Assembly: GCF_002970975.1 (NCBI RefSeq)
Contig: NZ_PNFA01000009.1
Location: 62,001-126,000 of the forward strand
From: Microbacterium halophytorum
GTDB lineage: Bacteria > Actinomycetota > Actinomycetes > Actinomycetales > Microbacteriaceae
Length of the DNA stretch: 64,000 nt
Direction: 5' to 3'
The translations under genes and the position numbers were made by a program. The notes below the pieces were generated by a model. The model was not told where the DNA came from, made no database searches, and saw only the letters and a program-made list of their open reading frames with translations. Position 1 is the stretch's first letter. Each line of letters starts with the position of its first letter. This document shows positions 11,637 to 21,800 of this stretch, one piece after another.

Positions 11637-11663
11637 TTCGCACTCTCGATGCGAGAGTGCTAA
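11637..11663. promoter_or_regulatory. CIRCE operator 1 (HrcA site) upstream of groES
   Basis: GCACTC, nine bases, GAGTGC, flanked by TTC and TAA, reproduces the canonical 9-9-9 CIRCE element TTAGCACTC-N9-GAGTGCTAA with one flank mismatch per side at most. It is located just upstream of the groES start at 11600. Confidence 0.95.
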
Positions 11664-11682
11664 CGGCAGTGTAGGACGCTCG

Positions 11683-11709
11683 CTGGCACTCTCGCAACGC
11701 GAGTGCCAG
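11683..11709. promoter_or_regulatory. CIRCE operator 2 (HrcA site) upstream of groES
   Basis: A second GCACTC-N9-GAGTGC palindrome with CTG and CAG outer flanks lies 46 bases from the first, roughly four and a half helical turns centre to centre. Tandem CIRCE copies are common before actinobacterial groES. Confidence 0.93.
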
Positions 11710-11727
11710 AAATGTTCGCTCGCGGCG

Positions 11728-12915
11728 TCAGACGCGGTCGGCCAGCAGCGCGACCCGCTTGTCTCCCATCCGGGTCATGATCAGCGTCGCGGCGCCGTCG
11801 CCCTTGAGCGAGAGCTTCTTGCGGAACGCCGCCGGGTCGATGTCGATGCCGCGCTTCTTGATCTCGAGCGTACCGATGCCCCGTTCCCGCAGCGCCCGGG
11901 CAAGGCGCTTCGCGTCGGCCGGCAGCGTCTCGCGCACACGGAACGACGACACGAACGGGCTCGTCACTTCCCGATCGCCGGTCAGGTACGCGATGCCCTG
12001 CGCGACGGGGCCGGCGCCCAGCGCCCTGGCGACGTCGCCGATGAGGCGGGCCCGGATGACGGCGCCCTCCGGCTCGTGCACGAAGGCCCCGAGCTCCCGC
12101 GGCGGTTCGTCCTCGGCGTCGGCTGGCGCCGTCAGCTCGTGCGCCTCGTCGCCCCGGATGACCAGGGCCGAGCGCGCGACGGATTCGCGGCGAAGGCGGC
12201 CGGTCCAGACGACGAGCTCGACGGTCGACCCGTCGACGCTGATCCACTGCGCCTCCGCGTCGTCGGGCAGCGCCTCCCTGTCGTGCGCGGGGCCGAGCTT
12301 GATGCCTGCAGGAACGCGCGAGGCCAGGTCGAACACCCAGTCAAGAGGCGGCGAGTAATCGGCGGCCGAGACGCGCTTGGTCTCGGTGCGGCCGCCCGTG
12401 CGCCGGGCGGGGTCGAGCCAGACGGCGTCGACGCCGGCGAGATCCGCGCCCTCCGCCGTGCCGTGCACGACCGTGGTCTCCGGGCGGAACGGTGCGAGGT
12501 TGTAGGCGGCGAGCGCGGCCGTGACCTCATCGGCGTCGACGGCGCGCACGGCGAGCCCCGAGCCGGCGAAGGCGAGGGCGTCGCCGCCGATGCCGCAGCC
12601 CAAGTCGGCGACCGACGCGATGCCTGCTCTGTGCATCCGGTCGGCGTGCCGGAGGGCGACGCTCGTGCGGGTGGCCTGCTCGAGCCCGGCGCGGGTGAAG
12701 AGCATCCGGTCGGCGAGCTCGCCGAACTTCGCCCTGGCGCGGGCGCGCAGCCGCGCCTGGCCGACGGCGGCCGAGACCAGGTCAGGGCCGTGCCCGGCGG
12801 CGCGCAGGCGGGAGACGACGTGTGCGACGTCGCCCGTCGTCTCGACGGGGTCGAGCGAGTCGAGCAGCGCCAGGCCCTCGCGGGTGAGCAGCGCGTCGAG
12901 CTCGGCCATCTCCAT
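11728..12915 (-). CDS. THUMP-like, class I SAM-dependent methyltransferase
   Basis: A 395-residue predicted methyltransferase. The Rossmann SAM-binding motif I is [16 protein letters not shown] (about 133-148), motif II ends at the acidic residue in VRAVDADEV, and a motif IV-like VWLDPARR sits near 195. The C-terminal 90 residues ([20 protein letters not shown]) match the small THUMP-like domain found in actinobacterial members. An RNA substrate is likely from the domain but is not shown. The ATG at 12915 is supported by a TAGGCT -10 hexamer seven bases upstream; an alternative ATG lies at 12909. Confidence 0.85.
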   Translation of the reverse strand: MEMAELDALLTREGLALLDSLDPVETTGDVAHVVSRLRAAGHGPDLVSAAVGQARLRARARAKFGELADRMLFTRAGLEQATRTSVALRHADRMHRAGIASVADLGCGIGGDALAFAGSGLAVRAVDADEVTAALAAYNLAPFRPETTVVHGTAEGADLAGVDAVWLDPARRTGGRTETKRVSAADYSPPLDWVFDLASRVPAGIKLGPAHDREALPDDAEAQWISVDGSTVELVVWTGRLRRESVARSALVIRGDEAHELTAPADAEDEPPRELGAFVHEPEGAVIRARLIGDVARALGAGPVAQGIAYLTGDREVTSPFVSSFRVRETLPADAKRLARALRERGIGTLEIKKRGIDIDPAAFRKKLSLKGDGAATLIMTRMGDKRVALLADRV

Positions 12916-13010
12916 GCCGACCAGCCTATGCGGCGGCGCGCATCGCCCGCCGAACGATGAACCGGGCGCCGGCGACGCCTCCGCCGGGCGGCGCCCCGGA
13001 CGCGAGCCGT

Positions 13011-13100
13011 CCCAACGCAGTCATCCTTCGAACGTTCACTGCGCGCCCCGCGGAATGACGCCCCTGTGCGGACGCTGCGCACGAACGCTGACTGCGCTGA
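13011..13100. repeat. Intergenic inverted-repeat element, copy 3 (CGCAGTCA family)
   Basis: CCCAACGCAGTCA at 13011-13023 faces TGACTGCGCTGAGG at 13089-13102. The core CGCAGTCA is perfectly inverted, and the right flank CGAACG recurs inside the left half. It lies in the 276-bp gap between the divergent methyltransferase (12915) and oxidoreductase (13192) genes. Confidence 0.55.
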
Positions 13101-13191
13101 GGGCGTCCGCACGTCGCCGTCGCGCCGCAGCCGAACGGTCGGGTGGACGCTGCTCCACCGTGTGCCCGCCGCCGCGCATAGGCTGGCACGC

Positions 13192-14124
13192 ATGGAGTAC
13201 TGCGTCTTCATCGAGCCCCAGCAGGGCGCCTCTTACGACACCCAGCTCGCCTTCGCCCGCACCGCCGAGGAGCACGGGTTCACCGGCTTCTTCCGCAGCG
13301 ACCACTTCCTGAAGATGGGCGACTTCTCCGACGGTTCCCCCGGCCCGACCGACGCGTGGACGACGCTCGCTGGTCTCGCCCGCGAGACGTCGTCCATCCG
13401 GCTCGGCACGCTCGTGTCGTCGGTGACGTACCGGCACCCCGGCCTGCTCGCGCTGCAGGTCGCGCAGGTCGACCGGATGTCGGGAGGGCGCGTCGAGCTC
13501 GGCCTCGGAACCGGCTGGTACGCCGAGGAGCACGCGGCCTACGGCATCCCGTTCCCGCCCCGGCGCTTCGACCACCTCGAGGAGCAGCTCGAGATCGTCA
13601 CGGGCATGTGGGCGACCCCCACCGGCGGCGCTTACTCGTTCGCGGGCGAGCACTACGAGCTCGCCGACTCGCCCGCCCTGCCGAAACCCGCGCAGAGCCC
13701 CCTCCCCGTGATCGTCGGCGGCTCGGGCCTGACGCGCACCCCGGCGCTCGCGGCCCGCTTCGCGCAGGAGTTCAACATCCCGTTCCAGGCGGAGGACGTC
13801 ATCGCCGACCGCTTCGAGCGCGTCGCACGGGCATGCGAGGCCATCGACCGCGACCCCGCGACGCTGAAGCGCACGGTCGCGTGGACGACGCTCGCCGGCG
13901 CGACGGAGGCCGACCTGCGCCGCCGCGCGGCGAACACGGGGGAAGATGTCGACCAGTTCCGCGCATCGCACACCTTCTCGGGCTCGGCCGCCGAGATCGT
14001 CGACCAGGTGGGCCGCCTGCGCGAGCTCGGCGCCGAGCGCGTGTACTTCCAGATGATGGACATGACCGACCTCGACCACGTCGCCTACCTCGGCGAGGAA
14101 GTCCTGCCGCAGTTGGACCGCTGA
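13192..14124 (+). CDS. LLM-class F420-dependent oxidoreductase
   Basis: A 310-residue luciferase-like monooxygenase fold protein starting MEYCVFIEPQQGASYDTQLA. The family barrel elements are visible: AEEHGFTGFFRSDHFL, TSSIRLGTLVSSVTYRHPGL, ELGLGTGWYAEEHAAYGIPF and PVIVGGSGLTRTPALAARFA. The TIGR03560-like subgroup uses the deazaflavin F420; the substrate is unknown. The start is the ATG at 13192 because a TAGGCT hexamer lies seven bases upstream and the family begins here; the frame is open upstream but without homology-like sequence. It converges with the next gene. Confidence 0.88.
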   Translation: MEYCVFIEPQQGASYDTQLAFARTAEEHGFTGFFRSDHFLKMGDFSDGSPGPTDAWTTLAGLARETSSIRLGTLVSSVTYRHPGLLALQVAQVDRMSGGRVELGLGTGWYAEEHAAYGIPFPPRRFDHLEEQLEIVTGMWATPTGGAYSFAGEHYELADSPALPKPAQSPLPVIVGGSGLTRTPALAARFAQEFNIPFQAEDVIADRFERVARACEAIDRDPATLKRTVAWTTLAGATEADLRRRAANTGEDVDQFRASHTFSGSAAEIVDQVGRLRELGAERVYFQMMDMTDLDHVAYLGEEVLPQLDR

Positions 14125-14220
14125 CGCCCGTACCGCGCGTGCGGCGTCGCACCGCGGCGACGGCGCACGCCCGTCGGCACTGAGCCCGTCGATCGGCGCC
14201 GCCCGTTCCGGCCGCCGGCC

Positions 14221-15180
14221 TCAGCCGCCCGGCTGGTTGATCGGGTCGGGGCCCCAGATCGGAGCGCCGGCGGGGAGCTCGTGCGCCTCGACCGCGGGGT
14301 CGTCGACGAGTGCCCGGATGAGGGCGGTCGGCCCCGCGACGATCGACGAGTCGAGGTCGACATCGCCGGCGATGACCCACTCGCGCCCCGTGGGCCAGAT
14401 CAGGCTCGGCGGGTGCGAGTACTCCGGGTTCTCGTCGCGCCACGCAACGGTCGCGGGCCACGACTCGTCGGCCCACGAGCGCGGCGCCATCCGGAACAGC
14501 ACGTGGTCGCGGTCGGGGAGCCCGAGGCGCGGGCCGCGCGAGATCTCGTCGGAGAGGATTCCCGGCCGCCACTTCGCGCGGCCGAAGACGCCGTTGAACG
14601 TGTCCTTCAGGCTCGCGCGCAGCATCGCCGTGTGGCGCGGGTCGTGCGCCAGGAGCGCATCGCTGGATGCCGCGCCGCGCACCTTGGCGCCGACGAGGTC
14701 GCCCCACCCCTCCCACACTCCCGCGAACCCGTCGTCGGGCGTCGACGTGTGCGCGAGCAGGTGCGGAACGATGCCCGCCAGCGCCTCCGGCACGAGCCCT
14801 CCGCCGCCCGGCCCGTCGTAGCGCCACCCGTCGGCGTCGTGCGGCGCATCCGGGTTCCAGTCGTCCGGGGCGGCGCCGATCAGCCCGCCCCACTGCGCCA
14901 GGGGGTGCATCGTCGTGCCGAAGGCGTCGGCCGCGTGCTGCCACGTCACGCGCTCGGCGTCGATCTCGGGTCGGTCGGCCGAGAAGCGCTCCCACGCGCC
15001 GAGGTCGCCCTCCGCCGGCCACGCCCGCCCGACCGGCCGCTCGCGGTGCACCGGATGGAAGATGCGGGCATACGCGGGCATGCCACCCGGCACGAGGTGG
15101 TGGATCGTCCAGACCTGCGGATCCCACTCCAGCCGCTCCCGGATCCAATCGCCCGCCGAAACGTCGCTCGCCCATTCCAT
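14221..15180 (-). CDS. Conserved hypothetical protein (319 aa)
   Basis: I do not recognise a named family. The protein is soluble, acidic and Trp/Pro/Asp-rich. It has no signal peptide, an N-terminal MEWASDVSAGDWIRERL segment, a Trp-rich IHHLVPGGMPAYARIFHPV stretch and a Gly-rich LPAGAPIWGPDPINQPGG tail. The content (VPGGMPAYARIFHP, WPTGREWVIAGDVD) resembles an uncharacterised actinobacterial protein family. The ATG at 15180 is chosen because a TACGCT hexamer lies seven bases upstream; the frame extends further but that part is Arg/Ala-rich shadow. Expression is likely leaderless. Confidence 0.7.
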   Translation of the reverse strand: MEWASDVSAGDWIRERLEWDPQVWTIHHLVPGGMPAYARIFHPVHRERPVGRAWPAEGDLGAWERFSADRPEIDAERVTWQHAADAFGTTMHPLAQWGGLIGAAPDDWNPDAPHDADGWRYDGPGGGGLVPEALAGIVPHLLAHTSTPDDGFAGVWEGWGDLVGAKVRGAASSDALLAHDPRHTAMLRASLKDTFNGVFGRAKWRPGILSDEISRGPRLGLPDRDHVLFRMAPRSWADESWPATVAWRDENPEYSHPPSLIWPTGREWVIAGDVDLDSSIVAGPTALIRALVDDPAVEAHELPAGAPIWGPDPINQPGG

Positions 15181-15339
15181 GGTGCCCAGCGTACGGAACC
15201 CGCGTCGGAGCCCTGCGCCTGCCGTGCCCCGCGGCGCGGCGCGGCGCGACGCTTCGAGTTCCTGCGCCGTCGTCGACGTATGACGCGCCGAACGCCGACA
15301 ACGGCGCAAACTCATCCGGCGACACGCGGTCGGCGCACG

Positions 15340-16323
15340 TCACTTCCCGCGGCGGCTCCGGATGTCGCGGAGCGCCGGTTCCAGATCGGGGTGGCGGAAC
15401 TCGAAGCCCGCGTCGAGCAGGCGCCGAGGGGCGACCCACCGGCTCTTCAGCACGAGCTCGGGCTCGGTGCGCAGCGCCCACATCGCCGGTTCCAGCATCC
15501 ACCTGGCCGCCGGCAGTCCGACCGGCATCCCGACCGTGCGGCGCAGCGCCCGCATCAGCTCGCGGTTGTCGGGGGTATCGGGGGTCGCGAGGTTCACGGG
15601 CCCGTCGATGTCGTCGCGGTCTCGCAGGAACAGGATCGCGCGGGCGAGGTCGTCGATGTGGATCCAACTGAACTTCTGCCTCCCGCCCGTGCTCTCGGCG
15701 CGGAAGCCATCGTCAGACGGGTCGGGCCCGATGCCGCGGTAGCGCCCGTGGCGGAACCACCTGCCGTCGTACTGCGGGCCGCCGAGCCCGAACTGCGCGA
15801 GCCGGAACAGCATGTTCGTGGCCGGCCCGTCACCCAGGCAGATCGAGATGCGCAGCGCGATCCGGCGGGTTCCCGGCAGTTCGCCCGCGAAGAACTCGCG
15901 CTCCCAGTTGCGCGCCACGTCGCACGAGAAGCCCCAGCCGGGTTCGCCGTCGTCCTCGCCCTGCGGCCGGTCCATCGCGTCGCGGTAGATCGTGCCGGTG
16001 CTGGCGTTGAACCAGACCTTCGGCGGGTCGTCGCTCGCGGCGACGGCCTCGCGCAGCTGCCGGGTCGTCTCGACCCGCGAGCGCAGGATCTCGTCGCGGT
16101 TCGCGTCGGAGTACCGGCAGTTCACCGACTTGCCAGCGAGGTTGATCAGCATCTCGGCGCCCGTCACGGCGTCGACGAGCGCGTCGCGCTCTCCCCACCG
16201 CACGCCCGCGCTGCGGCCGATCTCGCGCACGTCGTAGCCCTCGTCGACGAGCGCCGCGTGCAGGGCCGTGCCCACGAACCCGCTGACGCCCGCGATCACT
16301 GCGACCCGATCCGGATGTGTCAT
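15340..16323 (-). CDS. TIGR01777-type NAD(P)-binding epimerase (DUF1731)
   Basis: A 327-residue extended short-chain dehydrogenase. The Rossmann loop is VAVIAGVSGFVGTALHAAL, followed by the family segment MLINLAGKSVNCRY, which carries the LAG-K active-site region. An NASTGTIYRDAMDRPQGE stretch is characteristic of TIGR01777. The C-terminal DUF1731 tail has RWVAPRRLLDAGFEFRHPDL. Reaction unknown; E. coli YfcH is a homologue. The ATG overlaps the tadA stop (ATGA), so it is translationally coupled to tadA. It starts exactly at THPDRVAVIAG; a longer frame upstream belongs to the antisense or shadow side of tadA. Confidence 0.9.
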   Translation of the reverse strand: MTHPDRVAVIAGVSGFVGTALHAALVDEGYDVREIGRSAGVRWGERDALVDAVTGAEMLINLAGKSVNCRYSDANRDEILRSRVETTRQLREAVAASDDPPKVWFNASTGTIYRDAMDRPQGEDDGEPGWGFSCDVARNWEREFFAGELPGTRRIALRISICLGDGPATNMLFRLAQFGLGGPQYDGRWFRHGRYRGIGPDPSDDGFRAESTGGRQKFSWIHIDDLARAILFLRDRDDIDGPVNLATPDTPDNRELMRALRRTVGMPVGLPAARWMLEPAMWALRTEPELVLKSRWVAPRRLLDAGFEFRHPDLEPALRDIRSRRGK

Positions 16324-16781
16324 CTGCGCTCCCCGAAGAACGCCTCGAGCGGCGCCCTGGTCTCGGCCTCCATGACACCACCGACGACCTCCGCGCGATA
16401 GGGTAGGCGCCGATCGCGCACGACGTCGTACAGCGAGCCGGCGGCACCCGCCTTCTCGTCCCACGCCCCGAAGACGAGACGTGACACGCGTGCCTGCAGC
16501 AGCGCACCCGCGCACATCAGGCACGGTTCGAGCGTGACGACCAGCGTGCATCCGGTGAGGTTCCACGACCCGATCGCAGCGGCGGCCCCGCGCATCGCGA
16601 CGACCTCGGCGTGCGCGCTCGGGTCGTGCGTCTGCTCGCGCCGGTTCCGGCCCTCACCGATCACGGCCCCGGATGCGTCGGTCACGACAGCGCCGACCGG
16701 CACCTCGCCGGCGGCGCCGGCCTCCGCGGCGAGCGCCAGCGCGCGGTGCATCAGCGCGACGTCGGCCTCGGCGGGATTCAT
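16320..16781 (-). CDS. tadA: tRNA-specific adenosine deaminase
   Basis: Deaminates A34 to inosine in the tRNA-Arg anticodon. In 153 residues the zinc-binding and catalytic set is complete: HAEVVAM (His ligand and proton-shuttle Glu) and PCLMC (two Cys ligands), followed by VSRLVFGAWDEKAGAAGS. Its length is that of typical bacterial TadA. A TACGCT hexamer lies six bases before the ATG, indicating a leaderless mRNA that continues into the epimerase gene. Confidence 0.96.
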   Translation of the reverse strand: MNPAEADVALMHRALALAAEAGAAGEVPVGAVVTDASGAVIGEGRNRREQTHDPSAHAEVVAMRGAAAAIGSWNLTGCTLVVTLEPCLMCAGALLQARVSRLVFGAWDEKAGAAGSLYDVVRDRRLPYRAEVVGGVMEAETRAPLEAFFGERR

Positions 16782-16905
16782 GCCCCCAGCGTACGGCCAG
16801 CGCGCGTTCCCGGCGGGCGCATCCAGCCGGGGCGATCCGGACGCGGGCGCATCCGCCCGGCGACCGCGCGCCGCCCCGCGGCGGGCCGACGCGCGGTCGT
16901 TGCTC

Positions 16906-17946
16906 CTACGGCGTGACGACGGCCCGACCGCGAAGGGTGCCTTCGTGGAGCCGGTGGTACGCCTCCGGTGAGTCGTCGAGGGAGAACGTCTCGGTCTCGA
17001 CCGAGACGCGACCGGAGTGCGCGAGCGCCAGGACGTCCATCAGCTCGGGCCGCGAGCCCCAGTACGGCGCGCGGACGGTGGCGTCGTACGGGCTGCCGAG
17101 CGTTCCCATGGTCACGTCCGCGACGCCCACGCCCACGAGCACTTGGTCGGTCTCGACGCCGCGCAGCTTCGCGCCGAGGTCGGCGGTCGCCTGGTTGCCG
17201 ACGAAGTCGAAGATCGCCGTGACGGTGCCCGCGCCCGTCGCGCTCCGGATCGCCTCCGGCGCCGAGTCGTCGGAGCGGAACGCGTGATGCGCGCCGACCT
17301 CCTTCGCGAGCTCGAGCTTGGCGTCGCTGATGTCGAGCGCGATCACCGTCGCGGGTGTCAGCGCCCGCAGGAGCTGCACCGCGACGTGGCCGAGCCCGCC
17401 GGCGCCGATGACGACGGCCGTCGAGCCGGCGACGAGCTTCGGCAGCGAGCCCTTGATCGCGTGGTACGGCGTCAGGCCGGCGTCGGTGAGCGCCACGTTC
17501 TCGGCGGGGTCGAGGTCGCCGAGCGGCACGAGGAACCGCGGCGAGTCGACGATCATGTACTCGGCCATCGACCCATCGTGCCCGAGGCCCGGCGGGGTGA
17601 TGCCGAGCTCGGCGGCCCGCTCGCAGTAGTTCTCCTTGCCCTGCGCGCACTGGTAGCAGCGCCCGCAGCCCCACGGCCCGTACACCGCGACGCTGTCGCC
17701 GATCGCGACCTCGGTGACGCCCTCGCCGAGCTTGTCGACGATGCCGGCGCCCTCGTGGCCGAGCGTCATCGGCAGCGGGTAATTGGCCCGGTACTGCTCC
17801 TCGTCGAGGCCCATCACGAAGGAATCGGAGTGGCAGGCGCCGGCCGCCGTGACCCGGAGCCGCACCTGGCCGGGGCCCGGCTCCGGTGTCGGCACGTCCC
17901 TCACCTGGGGCGGCTGACCGATCTCCACATACTGCAGTGCCTTCAT
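16906..17946 (-). CDS. Zinc-dependent alcohol dehydrogenase (MDR family)
   Basis: A 346-residue medium-chain dehydrogenase. The catalytic zinc ligands are Cys in AAGACHSDSF and His-Glu in TLGHEGAG. The structural zinc lobe CGRCYQCAQGKENYC supplies four cysteines. The Rossmann loop is IGAGGLGHVAVQLL. It oxidises primary alcohols to aldehydes with NAD(P); the specific substrate cannot be told. An AAAGGT Shine-Dalgarno sequence precedes the ATG. It is divergent from upp across a 143-bp gap that holds a GCCCGG/CCGGGC hairpin near 18010-18030. Confidence 0.93.
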   Translation of the reverse strand: MKALQYVEIGQPPQVRDVPTPEPGPGQVRLRVTAAGACHSDSFVMGLDEEQYRANYPLPMTLGHEGAGIVDKLGEGVTEVAIGDSVAVYGPWGCGRCYQCAQGKENYCERAAELGITPPGLGHDGSMAEYMIVDSPRFLVPLGDLDPAENVALTDAGLTPYHAIKGSLPKLVAGSTAVVIGAGGLGHVAVQLLRALTPATVIALDISDAKLELAKEVGAHHAFRSDDSAPEAIRSATGAGTVTAIFDFVGNQATADLGAKLRGVETDQVLVGVGVADVTMGTLGSPYDATVRAPYWGSRPELMDVLALAHSGRVSVETETFSLDDSPEAYHRLHEGTLRGRAVVTP

Positions 17947-18089
17947 GACATCGACCTTTCGTGCGTGAGCGGCGAGAGTTTCTCGCCCCTGCCATCCTCT
18001 CCCCGCTCCGGGTGCCCGGCACCGGGCATCCGTGCGCCGCCGGCCACCGTTCCCTGGGCGTTCCCCGGCTCGCCCAGTAGCCTTATCGC

Positions 18090-18722
18090 ATGCGCCTGCA
18101 CGTCGCGGACCACCCGCTGATCACCCACAAGCTGACCGTCCTGCGCGACAAGCGCACCCCCTCGCCGGTCTTCCGCCAGCTCGCGGAGGAGCTCGTCACG
18201 CTGCTCGCCTACGAGGCGACGCGCGAGGTGCGGGTCGCCCCGCGCGAGATCGAGACACCGGTCACGACGACGGTGGGCGTGCAGATCAGCGACCCGAAGC
18301 CGCTCGTCGTGCCGATCCTGCGCGCTGGCCTCGGCATGCTCGAAGGCATGACCAAACTGCTGCCGACCGCCGAGGTCGGCTTCCTCGGCATGGTGCGCGA
18401 CGAGGAGACCCTCCAGCCGACGACGTACGCCGAACGGCTCCCGGATGACCTCTCCGGCCGCCAGTGCTTCGTCGTCGATCCGATGCTCGCGACGGGCGGC
18501 TCGCTCGCCGCGGCGATCGAGTTCCTCTTCGCCCGCGGCGCCGACGACGTCACGGCCGTCTGCCTCCTCGGTACGCCCGAGGGCGTGAAGGCGATCGAGG
18601 ACCTCGTCGGCGACAAGAACGTGCACCTCGTGCTCGGCGCCCTCGACGAGGGGCTCGACGAGAACGCCTACATCGTGCCGGGCCTCGGCGACGCCGGCGA
18701 CCGGCTCTACGGAACGGTGTAA
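18090..18722 (+). CDS. upp: Uracil phosphoribosyltransferase
   Basis: Salvages uracil with PRPP to UMP. The 210 residues are full length. The PRPP-binding loop is [12 protein letters not shown], and the family N-terminus is [17 protein letters not shown] with the conserved [11 protein letters not shown]. The C-terminus [16 protein letters not shown] contains the uracil-binding segment. A TAGCCT hexamer lies six bases before the ATG (leaderless). The first gene on the other side, tadA, is also nucleobase-related, but the strands differ. Confidence 0.97.
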   Translation: MRLHVADHPLITHKLTVLRDKRTPSPVFRQLAEELVTLLAYEATREVRVAPREIETPVTTTVGVQISDPKPLVVPILRAGLGMLEGMTKLLPTAEVGFLGMVRDEETLQPTTYAERLPDDLSGRQCFVVDPMLATGGSLAAAIEFLFARGADDVTAVCLLGTPEGVKAIEDLVGDKNVHLVLGALDEGLDENAYIVPGLGDAGDRLYGTV

Positions 18723-18776
18723 CCCTCTCCGCCGGGCACACCCCGCGCTACCAGCGCGCAACCGTCGAGAAAATGA

Positions 18777-18817
18777 CGCGAACTGCTCCCGGCGATCCGG
18801 ATGTCGAGCAGTTCGCG
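18777..18817. terminator. Hairpin between convergent upp and the RecB/helicase gene
   Basis: CGCGAACTGCTC (18777-18788) pairs perfectly with GAGCAGTTCGCG (18806-18817) around 17 bases. The flanks AAATGA and GGCATTCT give a weaker outer extension. The position between two converging genes suggests bidirectional termination; no strong U-tract is present. Confidence 0.6.
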
Positions 18818-18894
18818 GCATTCTGACGGCGCTCGGGACAGGCGGGCCTGACGCACCCGACACGACGCGCGTTCCGAGGCAACGGCGGCCGGCG

Positions 18895-21800
18895 TCAGGC
18901 GCCGACCGCGCCGACGAGGCGGGCGAACGCGCTGAGGCGGGCGACGCCCTCCGGCGTGTGCGGCAGGTCGTCGAGCAGGGCAGGGCTGTGCACGAGGTAC
19001 GCCGCGACCTTGGCGCGGCTGATCGCGACGTTGAGGCGGTTCTCGAGCAGCAGGAACTCGGGCCCCCGAGGGGCGTCGCGGCCGGATGACGCCGCGAGCG
19101 TGACGATCGCGACGGCGGCTTCCTGCCCCTGGAACTTGTCGACCGTGCCGACCCGCACGTCGCCGAATCCGGCGTCGGCGAGCGTACGTTCCACGAGCTG
19201 CTGCTGCGCGTTGTACGGCGCCACGACGATCACATCGGCCTGCGTGAGGGGCCGGGCGGGCTGGGGCGCCGCGACCTGATCGTCGTCGATCGCGATGTCG
19301 ACGAACTCGCGCCCGACGGCGTCGCGCACGATGCGCAGGACCTCGGCCGCCTCCTCCGGCGACTCCGTGACGTTGCCGCGATGCGCGACGGCGACGGGGT
19401 GCACGCCAGGCGCCAGGCCCTCGATCGAGCGCAGCTCCGCTCCCTCCCTCGCGCGCAGCTTTCCGCTGTACGACAGTTCGGAGACGGGCCCCGCGACGCT
19501 CGGATGCAGGCGCCACGTCCGCGCGAGGAAGTACCCGTGGCCCTCCGGCAGCACGGCGGCGTCGCGCATCAGCCAGCCGAGCGCCGAGGTGTCGATCGGC
19601 GCGGGGTGCGTGCCCTGGCTGACCTGCGGCAGCTGCTGCGGGTCGCCGAGCAGCAGCAGGTGCCGCGCCGACATCGACACCGCGATCGTCGCGGCGAGCG
19701 AGAACTGGCCGGCCTCGTCGACGACGAGCAGGTCGAGCCCGCGGCGGGCGACCCGCGTCGTGTTGGCGAAGTCCCACGCCGTGCCGCCGATGACGTAGCC
19801 CTTGCGCGACGAGCGCCCCTGCTGGAACGCCGCCAGGCCGTTGCGGGGCACGGCCGTGAACCTCTCGTCGCCCGGCGCCGTGCCCGCCTTGAGGGTCTTG
19901 CCGACCTGGTCGGCGGGCACGCCCGCGCCGACGACGCGGTCGAGCATGTTCTCGACGACGGCGTGAGACTGGGCGACGACCCCGACCTTCCAGCCGTGGT
20001 CGTTCACGAGCCGCGCGATCACGTGCGAGCCTACGTAGGTCTTGCCCGTGCCTGGTGGGCCCTGCACCGCGACGTACGTCGGCACGCTGAGCAGCGAGAA
20101 CACGATCGCGTCGACGTCGTTGCCGATCGCCTGCGACATCACCTTCCCGCCGTGGTGGTCGGCACGCAGCCGGCGCAGGATGTCGGTCGCCGGGTCGACG
20201 GGGAACGCCCCGTCGCTCGCCCCGACGTTCTTCTCGGCGCGCAGCAGCTGGTCGGCCCACTCGTCGATCGCGCCCTGCTGCGCGCCGGCGGGCGGCGGCT
20301 TCGGCGGCGTCAGCGCGACGGGCAGCTCGCGCCATGTCTGCCCGTCGACGGCGTACTCCTCGACGATCGCGCCGTCGTCGAGCGCCTCCACGACGCGCAC
20401 CTCGCGCGGCACGTGGATCCACCGGTTCGACGCCCCGTCGGCCGGGAACGGCGCGGGCGCCGGGTACAGCACGTACGGGCTCGCCCCCGCGCGCAGCCGC
20501 GTGCCGGGCGCGAGGTCGCCGCGCAGCTCGACGATGCGGCGCTCGGCGCGCTTGCCCTCCGGCGTGTGCCAGTCCTCGACCACGTCCGACGCCCGGATGT
20601 CGACGAGCAGCACATCGCGCGTCTCGCCCCACAGTGACATCGGCTCCCGAAGCCGCTCGAAGTGCGCCTGCCAGAACGACCGCTGCTCGCGCGGGTAGTA
20701 GTCGATCGCCGCGGCCGCGAGCCGGAGCGCGCTCTCGTCGGCGGAGGCGGCGTGCGCGGCGGCGCCGGGCACGCCGGCCGCCCGCCGCGCGCCCGCCTCG
20801 GCCGGCTCCGCGCCCCGGCTCCCCGGGGTCCACACGGGCGCGCCACCCCGCGCCAGCGCCTCCCCCTGGCCCGTCGCCGTCGCCGCGGCGCCTCCCGCGG
20901 GCGATGTCCCGTCGCCGCCCTGACCCGGCGGTGCGGCCGCGAGCCCGGCCACAGCGCCCGAACCGCTGAGCTCCCGCTCGACCCGCTCGCGCTCGTGGCG
21001 CAGCTCGTCGGCGCGGGCGTTCAGCGCCAGCGCGCGCGGCGAGGGCTCGTACGCGTCGGCAGGGCGGTCCTCCGGCGCCGCCGGCAGCACGCGCGTCTCG
21101 CGCGCCCGCTCGACGAGCCAGTCGCGCAGGCGCCTGGTCGACACGCAGTCGTACCGGTTGTAGTCGGCGAGGTCGGCCAGGATCGCGTCGGCCTCCTCGG
21201 CCTTCCCCGCCGCGGCGAGGGCGCGCGCCTCGACGTAGCGGACGATCGAGTCGTCGCCCTTCTGCACGTCCTGCGTGCGCACCTCGTCGCCCATGTAGAG
21301 CGGCTCGAGCTTCTTGATCGAGTACGACCGCGAGCCGACCCTGAGCGCGTTCTTCACGATCGGGTACAGGTCGACGAACAGCTCGTCGCGCAGCATGCGG
21401 TCGACATCAGCCTCGCGCACGCCGTGCCGCGCCGCCATGGCCGCGAGGTGGGTCGGCTCGTAGGGGGCGTAGTGATAGATGTGCATTCCGGGCGCCTGCC
21501 GACGCCGGGCCGCCACGAAGTCGCAGAAGCGCTCGAGCGCCCGCCGCTCGGCCGCGAGGTCGTGCGCCCACAGCGGCGTGTACTGCTCCTTCTGATCGAC
21601 CCAGCCGAAGAGGTAGTCGATGCCCCACCCCTGCGATCCGTCGGCGAGGGGCTCGCTGTAGAGCGGATCGCCCTCGAAGTCGAAGAAGATGTCGCCGTGG
21701 TCGGGGCGCGGCATCGCGCTGAGCGCCGCGGGATTGACGACCTCGTAGAGGGGCTCGCCCGTTCCCTCGCGCTCGGTGGCGACCTGCAGGCGCGCCTGCG